Part shown: piece after piece, positions 52,303 through 60,527 of the stretch
Position numbering within the stretch: position 1 is the first letter of the stretch
Layout: every line of letters begins with the position of its first letter
NCBI GenBank assembly: GCA_900541135.1
Contig: UQIG01000006.1
Span: 1-64,000, forward strand
DNA: 64,000 nucleotides
Reading direction: 5' to 3'
DNA from: an uncultured Collinsella sp.
GTDB taxonomy: Bacteria; Actinomycetota; Coriobacteriia; Coriobacteriales; Coriobacteriaceae
Notes under the pieces: generated by a model
What the model was told of the DNA's origin: nothing
Seen by the model: the letters and a program-made list of their open reading frames with translations, nothing else
Database searches by the model: none
Position numbers and translations under genes: made by a program

Positions 52303-53607
52303 ATGGAGAAAACTGCAGAGCAGTTGCGCCGCGAGCACATTGCTCTAGAGGGCGACACCCATGGCAAGAACAAATGGGCGATTCTGTTTACCGTGCTCAT
52401 CATGACGTTTATGTCGTGTCTGGATTCGACCGTCGTGACCGTGGCGTTGCCCGTGATGCAAAAGGAGCTGGGCGTGGGCCTCGACCGCATCCAGCTGGTG
52501 AGCTCGGTGTACCTGCTTGCGACATGCGTGGCTATGCTGCCGTTTGGCCGCTTGGGCGACGTGCGCGGCAAGGTGGGCGTATTCCAGCTGGGCGTAATCG
52601 TTTTTACGGCCGGCTCGCTGCTTTGCGGCCTTTCGGGTTCGCTCGAGGTTCTTATCCTGGCACGCATTGTTCAGGGCGTCGGTTGCGCGGCGGCCATGGC
52701 TAACAACATGGGTATCATCACCGAGTCGTTTCCGGCGCGCGAACGTGGCCGTGCCATGGGTATTCTCGCGACCTTTGTGGCCCTCGGCATGATGTGTGGC
52801 CCCGTGCTTGGCGGCATGCTGGTGGCAAGCTTTCCCTGGGAGAGTATCTTCCTCATCAACCTGCCTATTGGCGTGATCTCGTTTATCGTGGGGCTCTACA
52901 CGCTGCCGCATGTTAAGCCGGAGGCCGGCGAGCGCCCCATGTCCCTGATCGAGGCCGCTCGTCGCTGCTTTGCAAATTCGGCCTTCACCATCAACCTTGT
53001 CTGCATGCTCATCGTGTTCGTTGGCATTGGCGCATCCGAGTTTATTCTGCCGTTCTATTTTCAGGACGCCCACGGCTTTGGTTCCGACATTTCCGGATTG
53101 CTCTTTTTGGCGCTGCCGATGGTGAATGCCTTTATCGGGCCGCTTTCGGGTACGGTTTCGGACCGTGTTGGCTGCGAGGGCCCTACGGCGGTCGGCCTGG
53201 GCGTGTATGTGTGCGGTCTCTTTGCGGTAAGCACGCTCGACGAGCGCTCTTCTATCCCTGTGATCGTGTGCTGTGTCGCGTTTATGTCGTGCGGTACGTC
53301 GGTTTTCCAGAGTCCTAACAACTCGTTGTACATGGGCTCGGCTCCGCGCGAAGCACTCGGCTTTGCGGGTAGTCTGGGTAGCCTGGCGCGTTATGCGGGT
53401 ATGGCACTCGGCATTACGGTGGCGTCGAATATCCTGTATGGACAGATGAGCGTGGCGATGGGCGAGGCCGTGACCAGTTTTGTTGCAGGACGTCCGGATG
53501 TGTTCCTGTTTGGTTTCCGTTCGGTGTTCTATGTGTTGATGGCTGTGGCCGCTGTGGGCTTTGCGCTTGCCATGGTGCGTTTGGTGAAGATGCGCGCCCG
53601 CCATTAG
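52303..53607 (+). CDS. MFS drug/efflux transporter
   Basis: This 434-residue major-facilitator protein has about 12 helices. The DHA-type motif C region is seen as GPVLGGMLVASFPWESIFLIN, with D1 motif LDSTVVTVALPVMQ in helix 1 and motif A FGRLGDVRGK. It resembles EmrB/QacA-like proton-driven exporters but with 12 rather than 14 helices apparent. Substrate unknown. ATG 52303 is preferred over 52297 because AAAGG then has a normal gap. A hairpin (CCGTCCCA/TGGGACGG, 53639-53685) follows the stop. Confidence 0.88.
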   Translation: MEKTAEQLRREHIALEGDTHGKNKWAILFTVLIMTFMSCLDSTVVTVALPVMQKELGVGLDRIQLVSSVYLLATCVAMLPFGRLGDVRGKVGVFQLGVIVFTAGSLLCGLSGSLEVLILARIVQGVGCAAAMANNMGIITESFPARERGRAMGILATFVALGMMCGPVLGGMLVASFPWESIFLINLPIGVISFIVGLYTLPHVKPEAGERPMSLIEAARRCFANSAFTINLVCMLIVFVGIGASEFILPFYFQDAHGFGSDISGLLFLALPMVNAFIGPLSGTVSDRVGCEGPTAVGLGVYVCGLFAVSTLDERSSIPVIVCCVAFMSCGTSVFQSPNNSLYMGSAPREALGFAGSLGSLARYAGMALGITVASNILYGQMSVAMGEAVTSFVAGRPDVFLFGFRSVFYVLMAVAAVGFALAMVRLVKMRARH

Positions 53608-53764
53608 CGTGTTGGGAGGCTGTCTGCCACGATTCGCGCCGTCCCAAAAAGACTGGTTTGTGGTGCGATGCGGCTTGTGGGACGGGCGGGGGTCGGTCCG
53701 TGGTAGACTATCGAACAACGTTTATTAATCGCGCGGTATCGTTGCCGCGAGAAGGGGTTGCGCC

Positions 53765-54343
53765 ATGCGGGAGCTTGAGGATCGTATTCGCCATGACGGC
53801 ATCGTAAAGGCCGGTAACGTCCTTAAGGTTGATGCCTTCCTCAACCACCAATGCGACGTTGAGCTGTTCGACCACATGGGCGCCGAGTGGGCCCGTCTGT
53901 TCGAGGGTGTCGAGATCAACAAGATCCTGACGATTGAGGCTTCGGGCATTGGCATGGCTTGCATCGCGGCTCAGCATTTTGGCGGCGTGCCGGTGGTCTT
54001 TGCCAAGAAGGCGCAGTCCATCAACCTCGACGGCGAGCAGTATGCCACGACCATCTACTCCTTTACCAAGCAGAAGGAGTACCCGGTCATTGTGGGTAAG
54101 CGCTTCCTGTCCGAGGGCGACAAGGTCCTGATCATCGACGACTTCCTGGCCAACGGCTGCGCGCTTGAGGGCCTTATTAAGATCTGCGAGGCTGCGGGCG
54201 CCGAAGTTGCCGGCATTGGCATCGCCGTTGAGAAGGGCTTCCAGGGCGGCGGCGATAAGCTCCGTAAGCGCGGCTTCCGCGTTGAGAGCCTGGCACGTAT
54301 CGCCGATATGGACTGCGAGAACGGCGAGATCACCTTCGCCTAA
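53765..54343 (+). CDS. xpt: Xanthine phosphoribosyltransferase
   Basis: Xpt salvages xanthine to XMP using PRPP. The 192-residue protein shows [20 protein letters not shown] at the N-terminus, [27 protein letters not shown], and the PRPP-binding loop [17 protein letters not shown], all typical of Xpt rather than adenine PRTase. GAAGGGG precedes the ATG. I see no purine riboswitch in the 157-bp upstream region, only a CGCGG/CCGCG hairpin next to the ribosome site. Confidence 0.94.
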   Translation: MRELEDRIRHDGIVKAGNVLKVDAFLNHQCDVELFDHMGAEWARLFEGVEINKILTIEASGIGMACIAAQHFGGVPVVFAKKAQSINLDGEQYATTIYSFTKQKEYPVIVGKRFLSEGDKVLIIDDFLANGCALEGLIKICEAAGAEVAGIGIAVEKGFQGGGDKLRKRGFRVESLARIADMDCENGEITFA

Positions 54344-54370
54344 GCGTGCAACACAAGCGATTGGTATGCG

Positions 54371-54406
54371 ATGTGACAAAGGGACTGTCCCTTTGTCACA
54401 TTTTTT
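54371..54406 (+). terminator. Perfect palindrome terminator after xpt
   Basis: ATGTGACAAAGGGAC and its complement flank a single central T (54371-54401), followed by a run of T residues. The GGGACTGTCCC centre recurs in part in the nearby family II repeat (AGGGACTGTTT). Confidence 0.88.
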
Positions 54407-54426
54407 GTATGAGGGGAGGTGTTGAT

Positions 54427-54807
54427 ATGGATGAGAATAAGATGGGATGGCGCGAGTATGCGCGCTATGCCGAGATGTCGGCCGAGGAGTTGGCGCGCGA
54501 TTGCGAGGTGCAGGTGTTTCGCGCGACGGGTCCGGGCGGACAGGGCGTGAACACGACGGACTCGGCGGTACGCATGAAACATATCCCTTCGGGGATTGTC
54601 GTGATGGCGCGCGAGAGCCGCAGTCAGTTCCAAAACCGTAGCAGCTGCCTACGTAAGCTGCGCGCTGAGCTTGAGCGTCGCGGGCGTCCGCCGCGCCGCC
54701 GCGTCAAGACCAAAGTGCCACAGCGATCGCGCCAGCGTAGGCTCAGCGACAAACACTTCAACGCCATTAAAAAGGCCAACCGTCGCAAGCCGGGCAGCGA
54801 CGAATAG
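54427..54807 (+). CDS. arfB: ArfB-like (YaeJ) ribosome-rescue peptidyl-tRNA hydrolase
   Basis: This 126-residue protein contains only the catalytic domain of a class I release factor: [20 protein letters not shown] carries the GGQ tripeptide. The C-terminal tail is strongly basic ([20 protein letters not shown], then KKANRRK), like the ArfB tail that enters the empty mRNA channel of stalled ribosomes. No codon-recognition domain is present, so rescue is more likely than termination. GGGGAGG precedes the ATG. PrfH-type proteins are the alternative. Confidence 0.8.
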   Translation: MDENKMGWREYARYAEMSAEELARDCEVQVFRATGPGGQGVNTTDSAVRMKHIPSGIVVMARESRSQFQNRSSCLRKLRAELERRGRPPRRRVKTKVPQRSRQRRLSDKHFNAIKKANRRKPGSDE

Positions 54808-54815
54808 CCTACTCA

Positions 54816-54886
54816 TAAGTTGCGGTGAAATAGGGACTGTTTTGCGGCTTTAGCTGCATAAACAGTCCCTATTTCACCGCAACTTA
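54816..54886. repeat. Intergenic palindrome, family II copy 3
   Basis: Two perfect 27-bp arms (54816-54842 and 54860-54886) begin TAAGTTGCGGTGAAATAGGG. The 17-base loop can itself pair in part (GCGGCT/AGCTGC). It lies between the convergent arfB-like and lipid kinase genes. It is the most perfect of the three copies. Confidence 0.9.
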
Positions 54887-54893
54887 GGTGGGG

Positions 54894-55856
54894 TTAGCGG
54901 GTGGGGTGCCAGACCTCGAGGGCGCCGGCGAGGATGTCGACCTCGATGCGCGAGGCGACAACGGGCTCGCCGTCGGCTTGGATGGGGTAGTCGGGCTCCT
55001 CGAACGTGAGCTCGGCATGACGGCAACGACGCATGCGAACCGGCGGCAGCTTGGTATGGTGGCCGTCCTTGGCCGAAAGAAACATGGGCAGGGCAACCGC
55101 ACGAGGGACGGGACCGCAGGCGTAGCAGACGTCGAGTATGCCGTCGCACGGGTCGGCGTCGGGGCAGATGCGATAGCCCGAACCATAGGTGGGGCCCAGC
55201 TGAATCGCCATGATAATCGCCCTTACGCGCTCGGCGGGCGCGCCGTCAAAGCTGACGGTCATGGGGTAGTTGCGATAGCGCAGGCCAAACTGCTCAAGTC
55301 CCGAAAGAGTGTAGAGCGGAGCGCCGGCGAGGCCCGTCTTTTTGCGCAGCTCGGTGGTGCCAAGGCCGATGGCGGCATCGATGCCGACCGAAAGCGTCTG
55401 GTCGTAGTACTCAGCGGCAGCCTCGCCGCTGCCGCTTGCAGGGCTCCACGAGCGAATGCGCCCGATGTCCTGATGCTGCAGCTCGCAGGTGAGCAGCGCG
55501 CCAAAATCCTTGCCGGAGAAATCGTCGATGCCGAGTGTTTGGGCAAAATCATTGCCGGAGCCTACGGGCAGGACGGCAAGCGCCGGTCGAATCGCCTCTT
55601 CTTGCGCCATCAAGCCATTGACGACCTCGTGGATCACGCCGTCGCCGCCGAGTGCGATAACCGTGCGGTAGCCCTGAGCCTGTGCGGCAAGCTCCTTGGC
55701 ATGCCCCGCGCGTTCGGTCAGCACCAAGTCAAACTGGGATGCGCGCGCGGTCATGTCCAAAAAGCGCTGCAGGCGCTCAGCGACCTCGCGCGCCGCACCC
55801 GACTGGGCGGCGGGGTTGGCGATGATGAGCGTGCGACCAAAATCAGTTACGTGCAT
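54894..55856 (-). CDS. Diacylglycerol/lipid kinase family protein
   Basis: This 320-residue protein has the DAGK catalytic domain: LIIANPAAQSGAA, then VIALGGDGVIHEVVNGLM with the GGDG motif, LAVLPVGSGNDFAQTLG and a C-terminal lipid-kinase beta domain. Relatives (YegS, DgkB, BmrU) phosphorylate diacylglycerol or similar lipids at the membrane. The ATG at 55856 follows GGGAG. Confidence 0.9.
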   Translation of the reverse strand: MHVTDFGRTLIIANPAAQSGAAREVAERLQRFLDMTARASQFDLVLTERAGHAKELAAQAQGYRTVIALGGDGVIHEVVNGLMAQEEAIRPALAVLPVGSGNDFAQTLGIDDFSGKDFGALLTCELQHQDIGRIRSWSPASGSGEAAAEYYDQTLSVGIDAAIGLGTTELRKKTGLAGAPLYTLSGLEQFGLRYRNYPMTVSFDGAPAERVRAIIMAIQLGPTYGSGYRICPDADPCDGILDVCYACGPVPRAVALPMFLSAKDGHHTKLPPVRMRRCRHAELTFEEPDYPIQADGEPVVASRIEVDILAGALEVWHPTR

Positions 55857-55943
55857 GGGGCGACTCCCGGCGTATGACGTGACGGTGCGGTCGCGCTCAG
55901 GTCGAATTGCCCCCGATTGTGGCTGCACGGCGAATACTTACGT

Positions 55944-57365
55944 CTACTCTATCAGGTCGTTGTGGCGCTCGATAGCATCCGCTACCGTACCGCCCTCATC
56001 CACAATAAGCGAACGACGCTTGGGTGAGATAATGCGCTGGGCGGGGTACACGCCGCGGTGGCCGCCGACGAGATAGCTGATAAAGGCCACGATGACAAAG
56101 AACCCGGCGGCCGTGCCGTGGAACAGATCGATGGCCATCATGCAGGTGGTGATGGGCACGTTGAGGCCGGCGCAGAACACGCCGAGCATACCCAGCGCTG
56201 CCAGAAAGCTGGGGTCGATTCCGACGAGGCAACCGATCCAGCCGCCGAGCGCCGCACCGATACCAAACAGGGGCGTGACCTCGCCTCCTTGGAAGCCGGC
56301 GCCCAGGGTGAGCGCCGTCACCACGAGCTTGATGGCTGCGTCGGCAAGGGTCGTGTTACCGGCGAACCCGGCACCCGAGAGCCAGGTGGCAAGGCCGGCA
56401 TACTTCCAGGCGTCGAGCATCGCGTAGGCCGCGAGCACTACGAGCGCGGCCACGAGTGCGCGAGCAATATAGTTGGTGATAAAACGACCGTACAGGCTCT
56501 TGACGGTTCGAACCGACCAGGCAAAGAGGCGTGCCGTCAGACCGAAGATGATGGCGCTGATAACAACGATGACGACCGTTGTGGGCGTCATAGCGGGAAC
56601 GCTGGCGATGACATTCGCTTCGTACTCGGTACCCAGGGCAAGTGATGTAAAGTAGCCGGTAAACGAGGCGACCAGGCAGTAGATGCCCGCGGTGTAGTCG
56701 ATCTTGCCGATAAAGCACATCTCCATGCCAAAGAAGGCTCCGGCGAGGGGTGAACCGAATACGGCGCCAAAGGCCGACGAGATGCCGGCGAGCATGAGGT
56801 CGTGGTGGTCATGCTTTTTGAGGTGGGTGAGGCTCGAGATGTTGCTGGCGATGGTGCCGCCAATCTGCACCGCGGCGCCCTCGCGGCCGGCCGATCCGCC
56901 TGTTAGGTGCGTGAGTGTGGAGCAGACGAAGGTGAGGACGGCCATGCGCATATGGATAAGGCGTGTGCCCAGGGCGGAGTCGATGACCAGGTTGTTACCT
57001 CGTTTGGCGGCAAGGCCGTGGTTTTTGTACACCCATGCGGTGGCAACGCCCACAACGGGAAGCAACGCGTAAATCCACACGTGGTGCTCGCGATAATCGG
57101 TCGCGATATTCAGCGAGGCCAAAAATGCCCAAGCGGCAACACCCATGGCGAGCGAGACGATGACGACGAGCGCGAGCAGTTTGGCGCTTGCAAACAGGTT
57201 GCGGGCGTTGCGGCGTGTGTCGGCGGCCAAGAGCTGCTCGGAGCGGGTGAGTTGACGCCTGCCGGCCATGATGACGTCGCTAAGGGAGAAAAAGCCGCCA
57301 TCGTCGAGCGGCTGGGAATGATCCTGCGCTTCGTTTGCGCTTTCGGGTTTGTTGTTATGAGCCAT
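55944..57365 (-). CDS. ClC-family chloride channel/antiporter
   Basis: This 473-residue integral membrane protein has the ClC selectivity segments GSAGREGAAVQIGG (GREG motif), GSPLAGAFFGMEM, and the later GGEVTPLFGIGAALGG and AGLNVPITTCMM. The usual GREGP here is GREGA. A soluble N-terminal tail of about 65 residues precedes the helices, and no CBS domains follow. The ATG at 57365 follows AAGAGG. Confidence 0.9.
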   Translation of the reverse strand: MAHNNKPESANEAQDHSQPLDDGGFFSLSDVIMAGRRQLTRSEQLLAADTRRNARNLFASAKLLALVVIVSLAMGVAAWAFLASLNIATDYREHHVWIYALLPVVGVATAWVYKNHGLAAKRGNNLVIDSALGTRLIHMRMAVLTFVCSTLTHLTGGSAGREGAAVQIGGTIASNISSLTHLKKHDHHDLMLAGISSAFGAVFGSPLAGAFFGMEMCFIGKIDYTAGIYCLVASFTGYFTSLALGTEYEANVIASVPAMTPTTVVIVVISAIIFGLTARLFAWSVRTVKSLYGRFITNYIARALVAALVVLAAYAMLDAWKYAGLATWLSGAGFAGNTTLADAAIKLVVTALTLGAGFQGGEVTPLFGIGAALGGWIGCLVGIDPSFLAALGMLGVFCAGLNVPITTCMMAIDLFHGTAAGFFVIVAFISYLVGGHRGVYPAQRIISPKRRSLIVDEGGTVADAIERHNDLIE

Positions 57366-57576
57366 ATATTCCTCTTTTAGGTTGCAACGCAAGCATTATA
57401 AAACGTGGCAAGCGCGACGAGCCGGTGGGTTGCTTTCCATTCTGTTTCGCGGCTTGCGGCCGACAGGTGTATTTGCGGGTACAGGCCCAATCGCGGTCGC
57501 GCGTCGGGGGATTATACTGAGACAAGCATAAAGAATCGGCGTCCCTGTTGTGCGCCGTGGCATTAAAGAGGTGCAT

Positions 57577-58839
57577 ATGGCAGAGAAACTCATTCCGCTG
57601 GAGGACGCGCAGTCGATCGTTCTGTCGCACGTTGCTCTGACCGATCTCGTCGAGATTCCCGTGTGGCAGGCCGCCGGTCTTCCCTTGGCCGAGGACGCGG
57701 TGGCCGATATCGACATCTCGCCGTTTGCCAACAGCGCTATGGACGGATATGCCGTGCGCTCGGCGGACTTGGCGCAGGCGTCTGGTGAGACGCCGGTGAC
57801 GCTCGACGTTATCGGACACGAGGCAGCGGGCCATGTCTTTGAGGGCGTGGTCGGCACGGGCGAGACCGTCCGCATCATGACGGGCGCGCCGGTGCCCGAG
57901 GGTGCTGACGCCGTAGTGAAATACGAGATCGTCGACGTGCTTGACGGCGATGGCAACGAGGGCTCGCACGTTCGCTTCTCGGCGCCGGCCAAGGTAGGGG
58001 AGAACGTTCGCTCTGCCGCCGAGGAGGCCCATGCCGGCGATGCTGTGATGCGCGCCGGCGAGGTCGTGGCTCCGGCGGGCGCGGGTCTGCTGGCAAGCGC
58101 CGGATACGCGAGCGTGAAGGTGCACGCTGCCCCGCGTGTGGGCATCATCTCGCTGGGCACGGAACTGGTCGCACCGAGTAACGTGCCGGCGCGCGGGCAG
58201 ATTCGCGACTCCAACTCCTCGGCGTTGATGGCCGAGGCGCTCGATGCAGGAGCCGAGCCCGTGTTCTACGGCATTGCGCCCGACGGTGAGCAGGCGATTG
58301 CCGAGCTGGTGCATCGCGCCACGCGAGAGTGCGATTTTGTCATTACAAGTGGTGGCGCCTCGGCGGGCGATTACGACTACGTGACGGCGCTCGTCCGGCG
58401 CGAGGGCGAGGTGCTGTTCGATCGCATCTCGATGCGTCCGGGCAAGGCCATCACGTTTGGCTTGCTCGGGGGTAAGCCCTACCTGGGGCTTTCGGGCAAT
58501 CCGGCTGCGGCGTATGTAGGCTTTGAGATGCTCGCCCGTCCGGCGATTCGCAAGATGCGCGGCTTTGCCGAGGGCGTGCGTCCCGTGCAGCAGGCGACGC
58601 TCACGCACGGCGTGAAAAAGCGCCAGGACCGACGCTTCTTCGATCGCGCCACGGTTTTGCGCGACCCCGAGACCGGTGAGCTGTTGGTGACCGAGGCCAA
58701 GACGCAGAATTCGGCGCTGCTCGGAACTATGCAGCGCGCGAACTGCCTGTTGCGTATTGACGAAGGACCGTGCGAGCTTAAGGCGGGCGACGTCGTGGAT
58801 GTCGTGCGCGTCGACCTGCCCGAGGGAACGGTGTTGTAG
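57577..58839 (+). CDS. moeA: Molybdopterin molybdenumtransferase MoeA
   Basis: MoeA inserts molybdate into adenylated molybdopterin. The 420-residue protein shows the N-terminal domain phrase SPFANSAMDGYAVRS, RIMTGAPVPEGADAVVK, GIISLGTELV, the MPT-binding VITSGGASAGDYDYV, and KAITFGLLGGKPYLGLSGNPAA. Length is normal. ATG 57577 follows AAGAGG. It starts a molybdenum gene group and diverges from the ClC gene. Confidence 0.95.
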   Translation: MAEKLIPLEDAQSIVLSHVALTDLVEIPVWQAAGLPLAEDAVADIDISPFANSAMDGYAVRSADLAQASGETPVTLDVIGHEAAGHVFEGVVGTGETVRIMTGAPVPEGADAVVKYEIVDVLDGDGNEGSHVRFSAPAKVGENVRSAAEEAHAGDAVMRAGEVVAPAGAGLLASAGYASVKVHAAPRVGIISLGTELVAPSNVPARGQIRDSNSSALMAEALDAGAEPVFYGIAPDGEQAIAELVHRATRECDFVITSGGASAGDYDYVTALVRREGEVLFDRISMRPGKAITFGLLGGKPYLGLSGNPAAAYVGFEMLARPAIRKMRGFAEGVRPVQQATLTHGVKKRQDRRFFDRATVLRDPETGELLVTEAKTQNSALLGTMQRANCLLRIDEGPCELKAGDVVDVVRVDLPEGTVL

Positions 58840-58849
58840 GAGGAATGCT

Positions 58850-59329
58850 ATGGAGCTGAAGATATCGATCGTGACGTGCTCGGATACGCGCGATCTTGCC
58901 CAGGACGAGGCGGGCGCTGTGCTCGAGGAGCTCATCGTGGCGCAGGGATGGACGGTCGTCTCACATGTGGTCGTGCGCGACGACGCCAGCGAGATCGGTG
59001 ATGCCATTGTGGAAGCTGCCGATGAGTGCCGCGCCAATGTCGTGCTCACCTGTGGCGGCACGGGACTTTCGATGCGCGACGTGACGCCCGAGGCGACGCG
59101 TGCCGTCTGCGACCGCGATGTGCCGGGTATTGCAGAGGCGATCCGTGCATACTCCATGACCAAGACACGCCGCGCCATGCTCTCGCGCGCCGTGTGCATG
59201 CAGCGTGGGCATACGCTTGTCATCAACTTTCCGGGATCTACGAAAGCGGCCCGCGAAAGCTGGGAGGCCGTGAGCGATCAGCTGGAGCATGCGGCCCAAA
59301 TGACGGCGGGCGGCGGGCACGCCAAATAA
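58850..59329 (+). CDS. mogA: Molybdopterin adenylyltransferase-type protein (MogA/MoaB)
   Basis: MogA/MoaB proteins adenylate molybdopterin before MoeA acts. The 159-residue protein has ISIVTCSDTRDLAQDEAG, VVLTCGGTGLSMRDVTPEAT and LVINFPGSTKAARESW. MogA and MoaB cannot be separated by eye, but its position 10 bp after moeA suggests the adenylation role. GGAGG precedes ATG 58850. Confidence 0.9.
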   Translation: MELKISIVTCSDTRDLAQDEAGAVLEELIVAQGWTVVSHVVVRDDASEIGDAIVEAADECRANVVLTCGGTGLSMRDVTPEATRAVCDRDVPGIAEAIRAYSMTKTRRAMLSRAVCMQRGHTLVINFPGSTKAARESWEAVSDQLEHAAQMTAGGGHAK

Positions 59330-59342
59330 GCGCACTACCTGC

Positions 59343-59378
59343 GGCGGAGCGACCTTACGGGCTGCTCCGCCTTTTTTT
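59343..59378 (+). terminator. Rho-independent terminator after mogA
   Basis: GGCGGAGC pairs with GCTCCGCC across a 13-base loop, followed by seven T residues. Confidence 0.9.
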
Positions 59379-59468
59379 ATGCAGCGGCAGTGCGGTCATC
59401 TCGGGGTTATCGGTAAAAGAAACTTATTAGACGAGAAGTAGTTATCACAAACATTATTCGCGCTAAAG

Positions 59469-59474
59469 TATAAT
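59469..59474 (+). promoter_or_regulatory. Probable -10 element of modA
   Basis: A perfect TATAAT lies in an AT-rich stretch 60 bp before the modA start. The -35 is unclear; TCACAA at 59445 is the closest candidate. Confidence 0.45.
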
Positions 59475-59534
59475 CTAGTAACAGAATAAAGCCCGCGGTG
59501 GGGTGCCCGGGCATAGCGTTCGAAAGGGTTGAAT

Positions 59535-60410
59535 ATGTTCGATATGGTATCTCGCCGCGGATTCGTCTCGCTTTCTGCTGTCGCCGCTGCCGGCCTTGGT
59601 CTTGCCGGCTGCTCGGGCAGCAAGACGTCCGAGCCGGCCGGATCCGATGCCGGCTCCGCCAAGGCCTCTTCCAAGAAGGAAACCGTCGAGCTGCAGGTCT
59701 TTGCCGCCAACTCCCTCGAGAAGGCCCTTCCCGAGATCCAGGAGCTCTACACCGACCAGACCGGCACCACCTTTGCCGATACGCAGTTTAAGGCATCTGG
59801 CGACCTTGTCGAGCAGATGCGCGCCGGTGCCGCCGTCGACGTGCTCATCACGGCCTCCAAGGGCACCATGGATGACGCTGAGACCGCCGAGCTCGTCGAC
59901 GCCGACACGCGTGAGGACATGTTCGTCAACGACCTCGTGATCATTCGCGCCGAGGGCTCCGACACCAAGATCGAGGCCATCGCTGGCGTCGCGAATCTGG
60001 ACGGTAAGATCGCCATCGGCGACGCCAAGACCGTTCCTGCCGGCAAGTACGCCAACCAGGCGCTGGCTTCCGTGGGCCTTTATACCGGCACCGAGGGCGA
60101 CGATGGCGAGTATGCTCCCGAAATCGCCGACAAGGTCGCGCTGGCCGATAAGGTGGGCACCGCCGCCGCTTATGTGTCCACAGGCGACTGCGTGGCCGGT
60201 TTTGTCTACAGTTCTGACATCTACCGCTACGACGGCATCGAGGAGGCCTTTGTGTGTCCCGAGGATTCGCACAAGCCCATCGTGTATCCGGGTGCCGTTG
60301 CCGAGAGCTCCGAGCACGCCGACGAAGCCAAGGCGTTTATCGACTTCTGTCTGACCAACAAGAAGGCTCAGAAGATTTGGGCTAAGTACGGCTTTGAGCT
60401 TTCCGAGTAG
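59535..60410 (+). CDS. modA: Molybdate-binding lipoprotein ModA
   Basis: ModA captures molybdate or tungstate for import. The 291-residue protein has a signal peptide with a twin-arginine-like SRRGFVSLSAV and lipobox LAGC (Cys near 26), suggesting a Tat-exported lipoprotein. The binding fold shows VFAANSLEKALPEIQELY, FKASGDLVEQMRAGAAVDVL, and YVSTGDCVAGFVYSSD. ATG 59535 follows GAAAGG by 8 bp; TTG 59529 is too close. Confidence 0.93.
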   Translation: MFDMVSRRGFVSLSAVAAAGLGLAGCSGSKTSEPAGSDAGSAKASSKKETVELQVFAANSLEKALPEIQELYTDQTGTTFADTQFKASGDLVEQMRAGAAVDVLITASKGTMDDAETAELVDADTREDMFVNDLVIIRAEGSDTKIEAIAGVANLDGKIAIGDAKTVPAGKYANQALASVGLYTGTEGDDGEYAPEIADKVALADKVGTAAAYVSTGDCVAGFVYSSDIYRYDGIEEAFVCPEDSHKPIVYPGAVAESSEHADEAKAFIDFCLTNKKAQKIWAKYGFELSE

Positions 60411-60442
60411 TGCATAGCTGAGCTACATAACGATATGCTTGA

Positions 60443-60476
60443 GGGCGGGCGTTCTTGCGATCGTCCGCCCTTTTTT
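60443..60476 (+). terminator. Hairpin terminator between modA and modB
   Basis: GGGCGGGCG pairs with CGTCCGCCC (one G-T pair), followed by six T residues. It probably lets ModA be made in excess over the permease. Confidence 0.85.
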
Positions 60477-60527
60477 GATTGAATCGGCGCGCCCGCGCGC
60501 CGTTGCCGTATGTTTGAGGAGTCGCCC

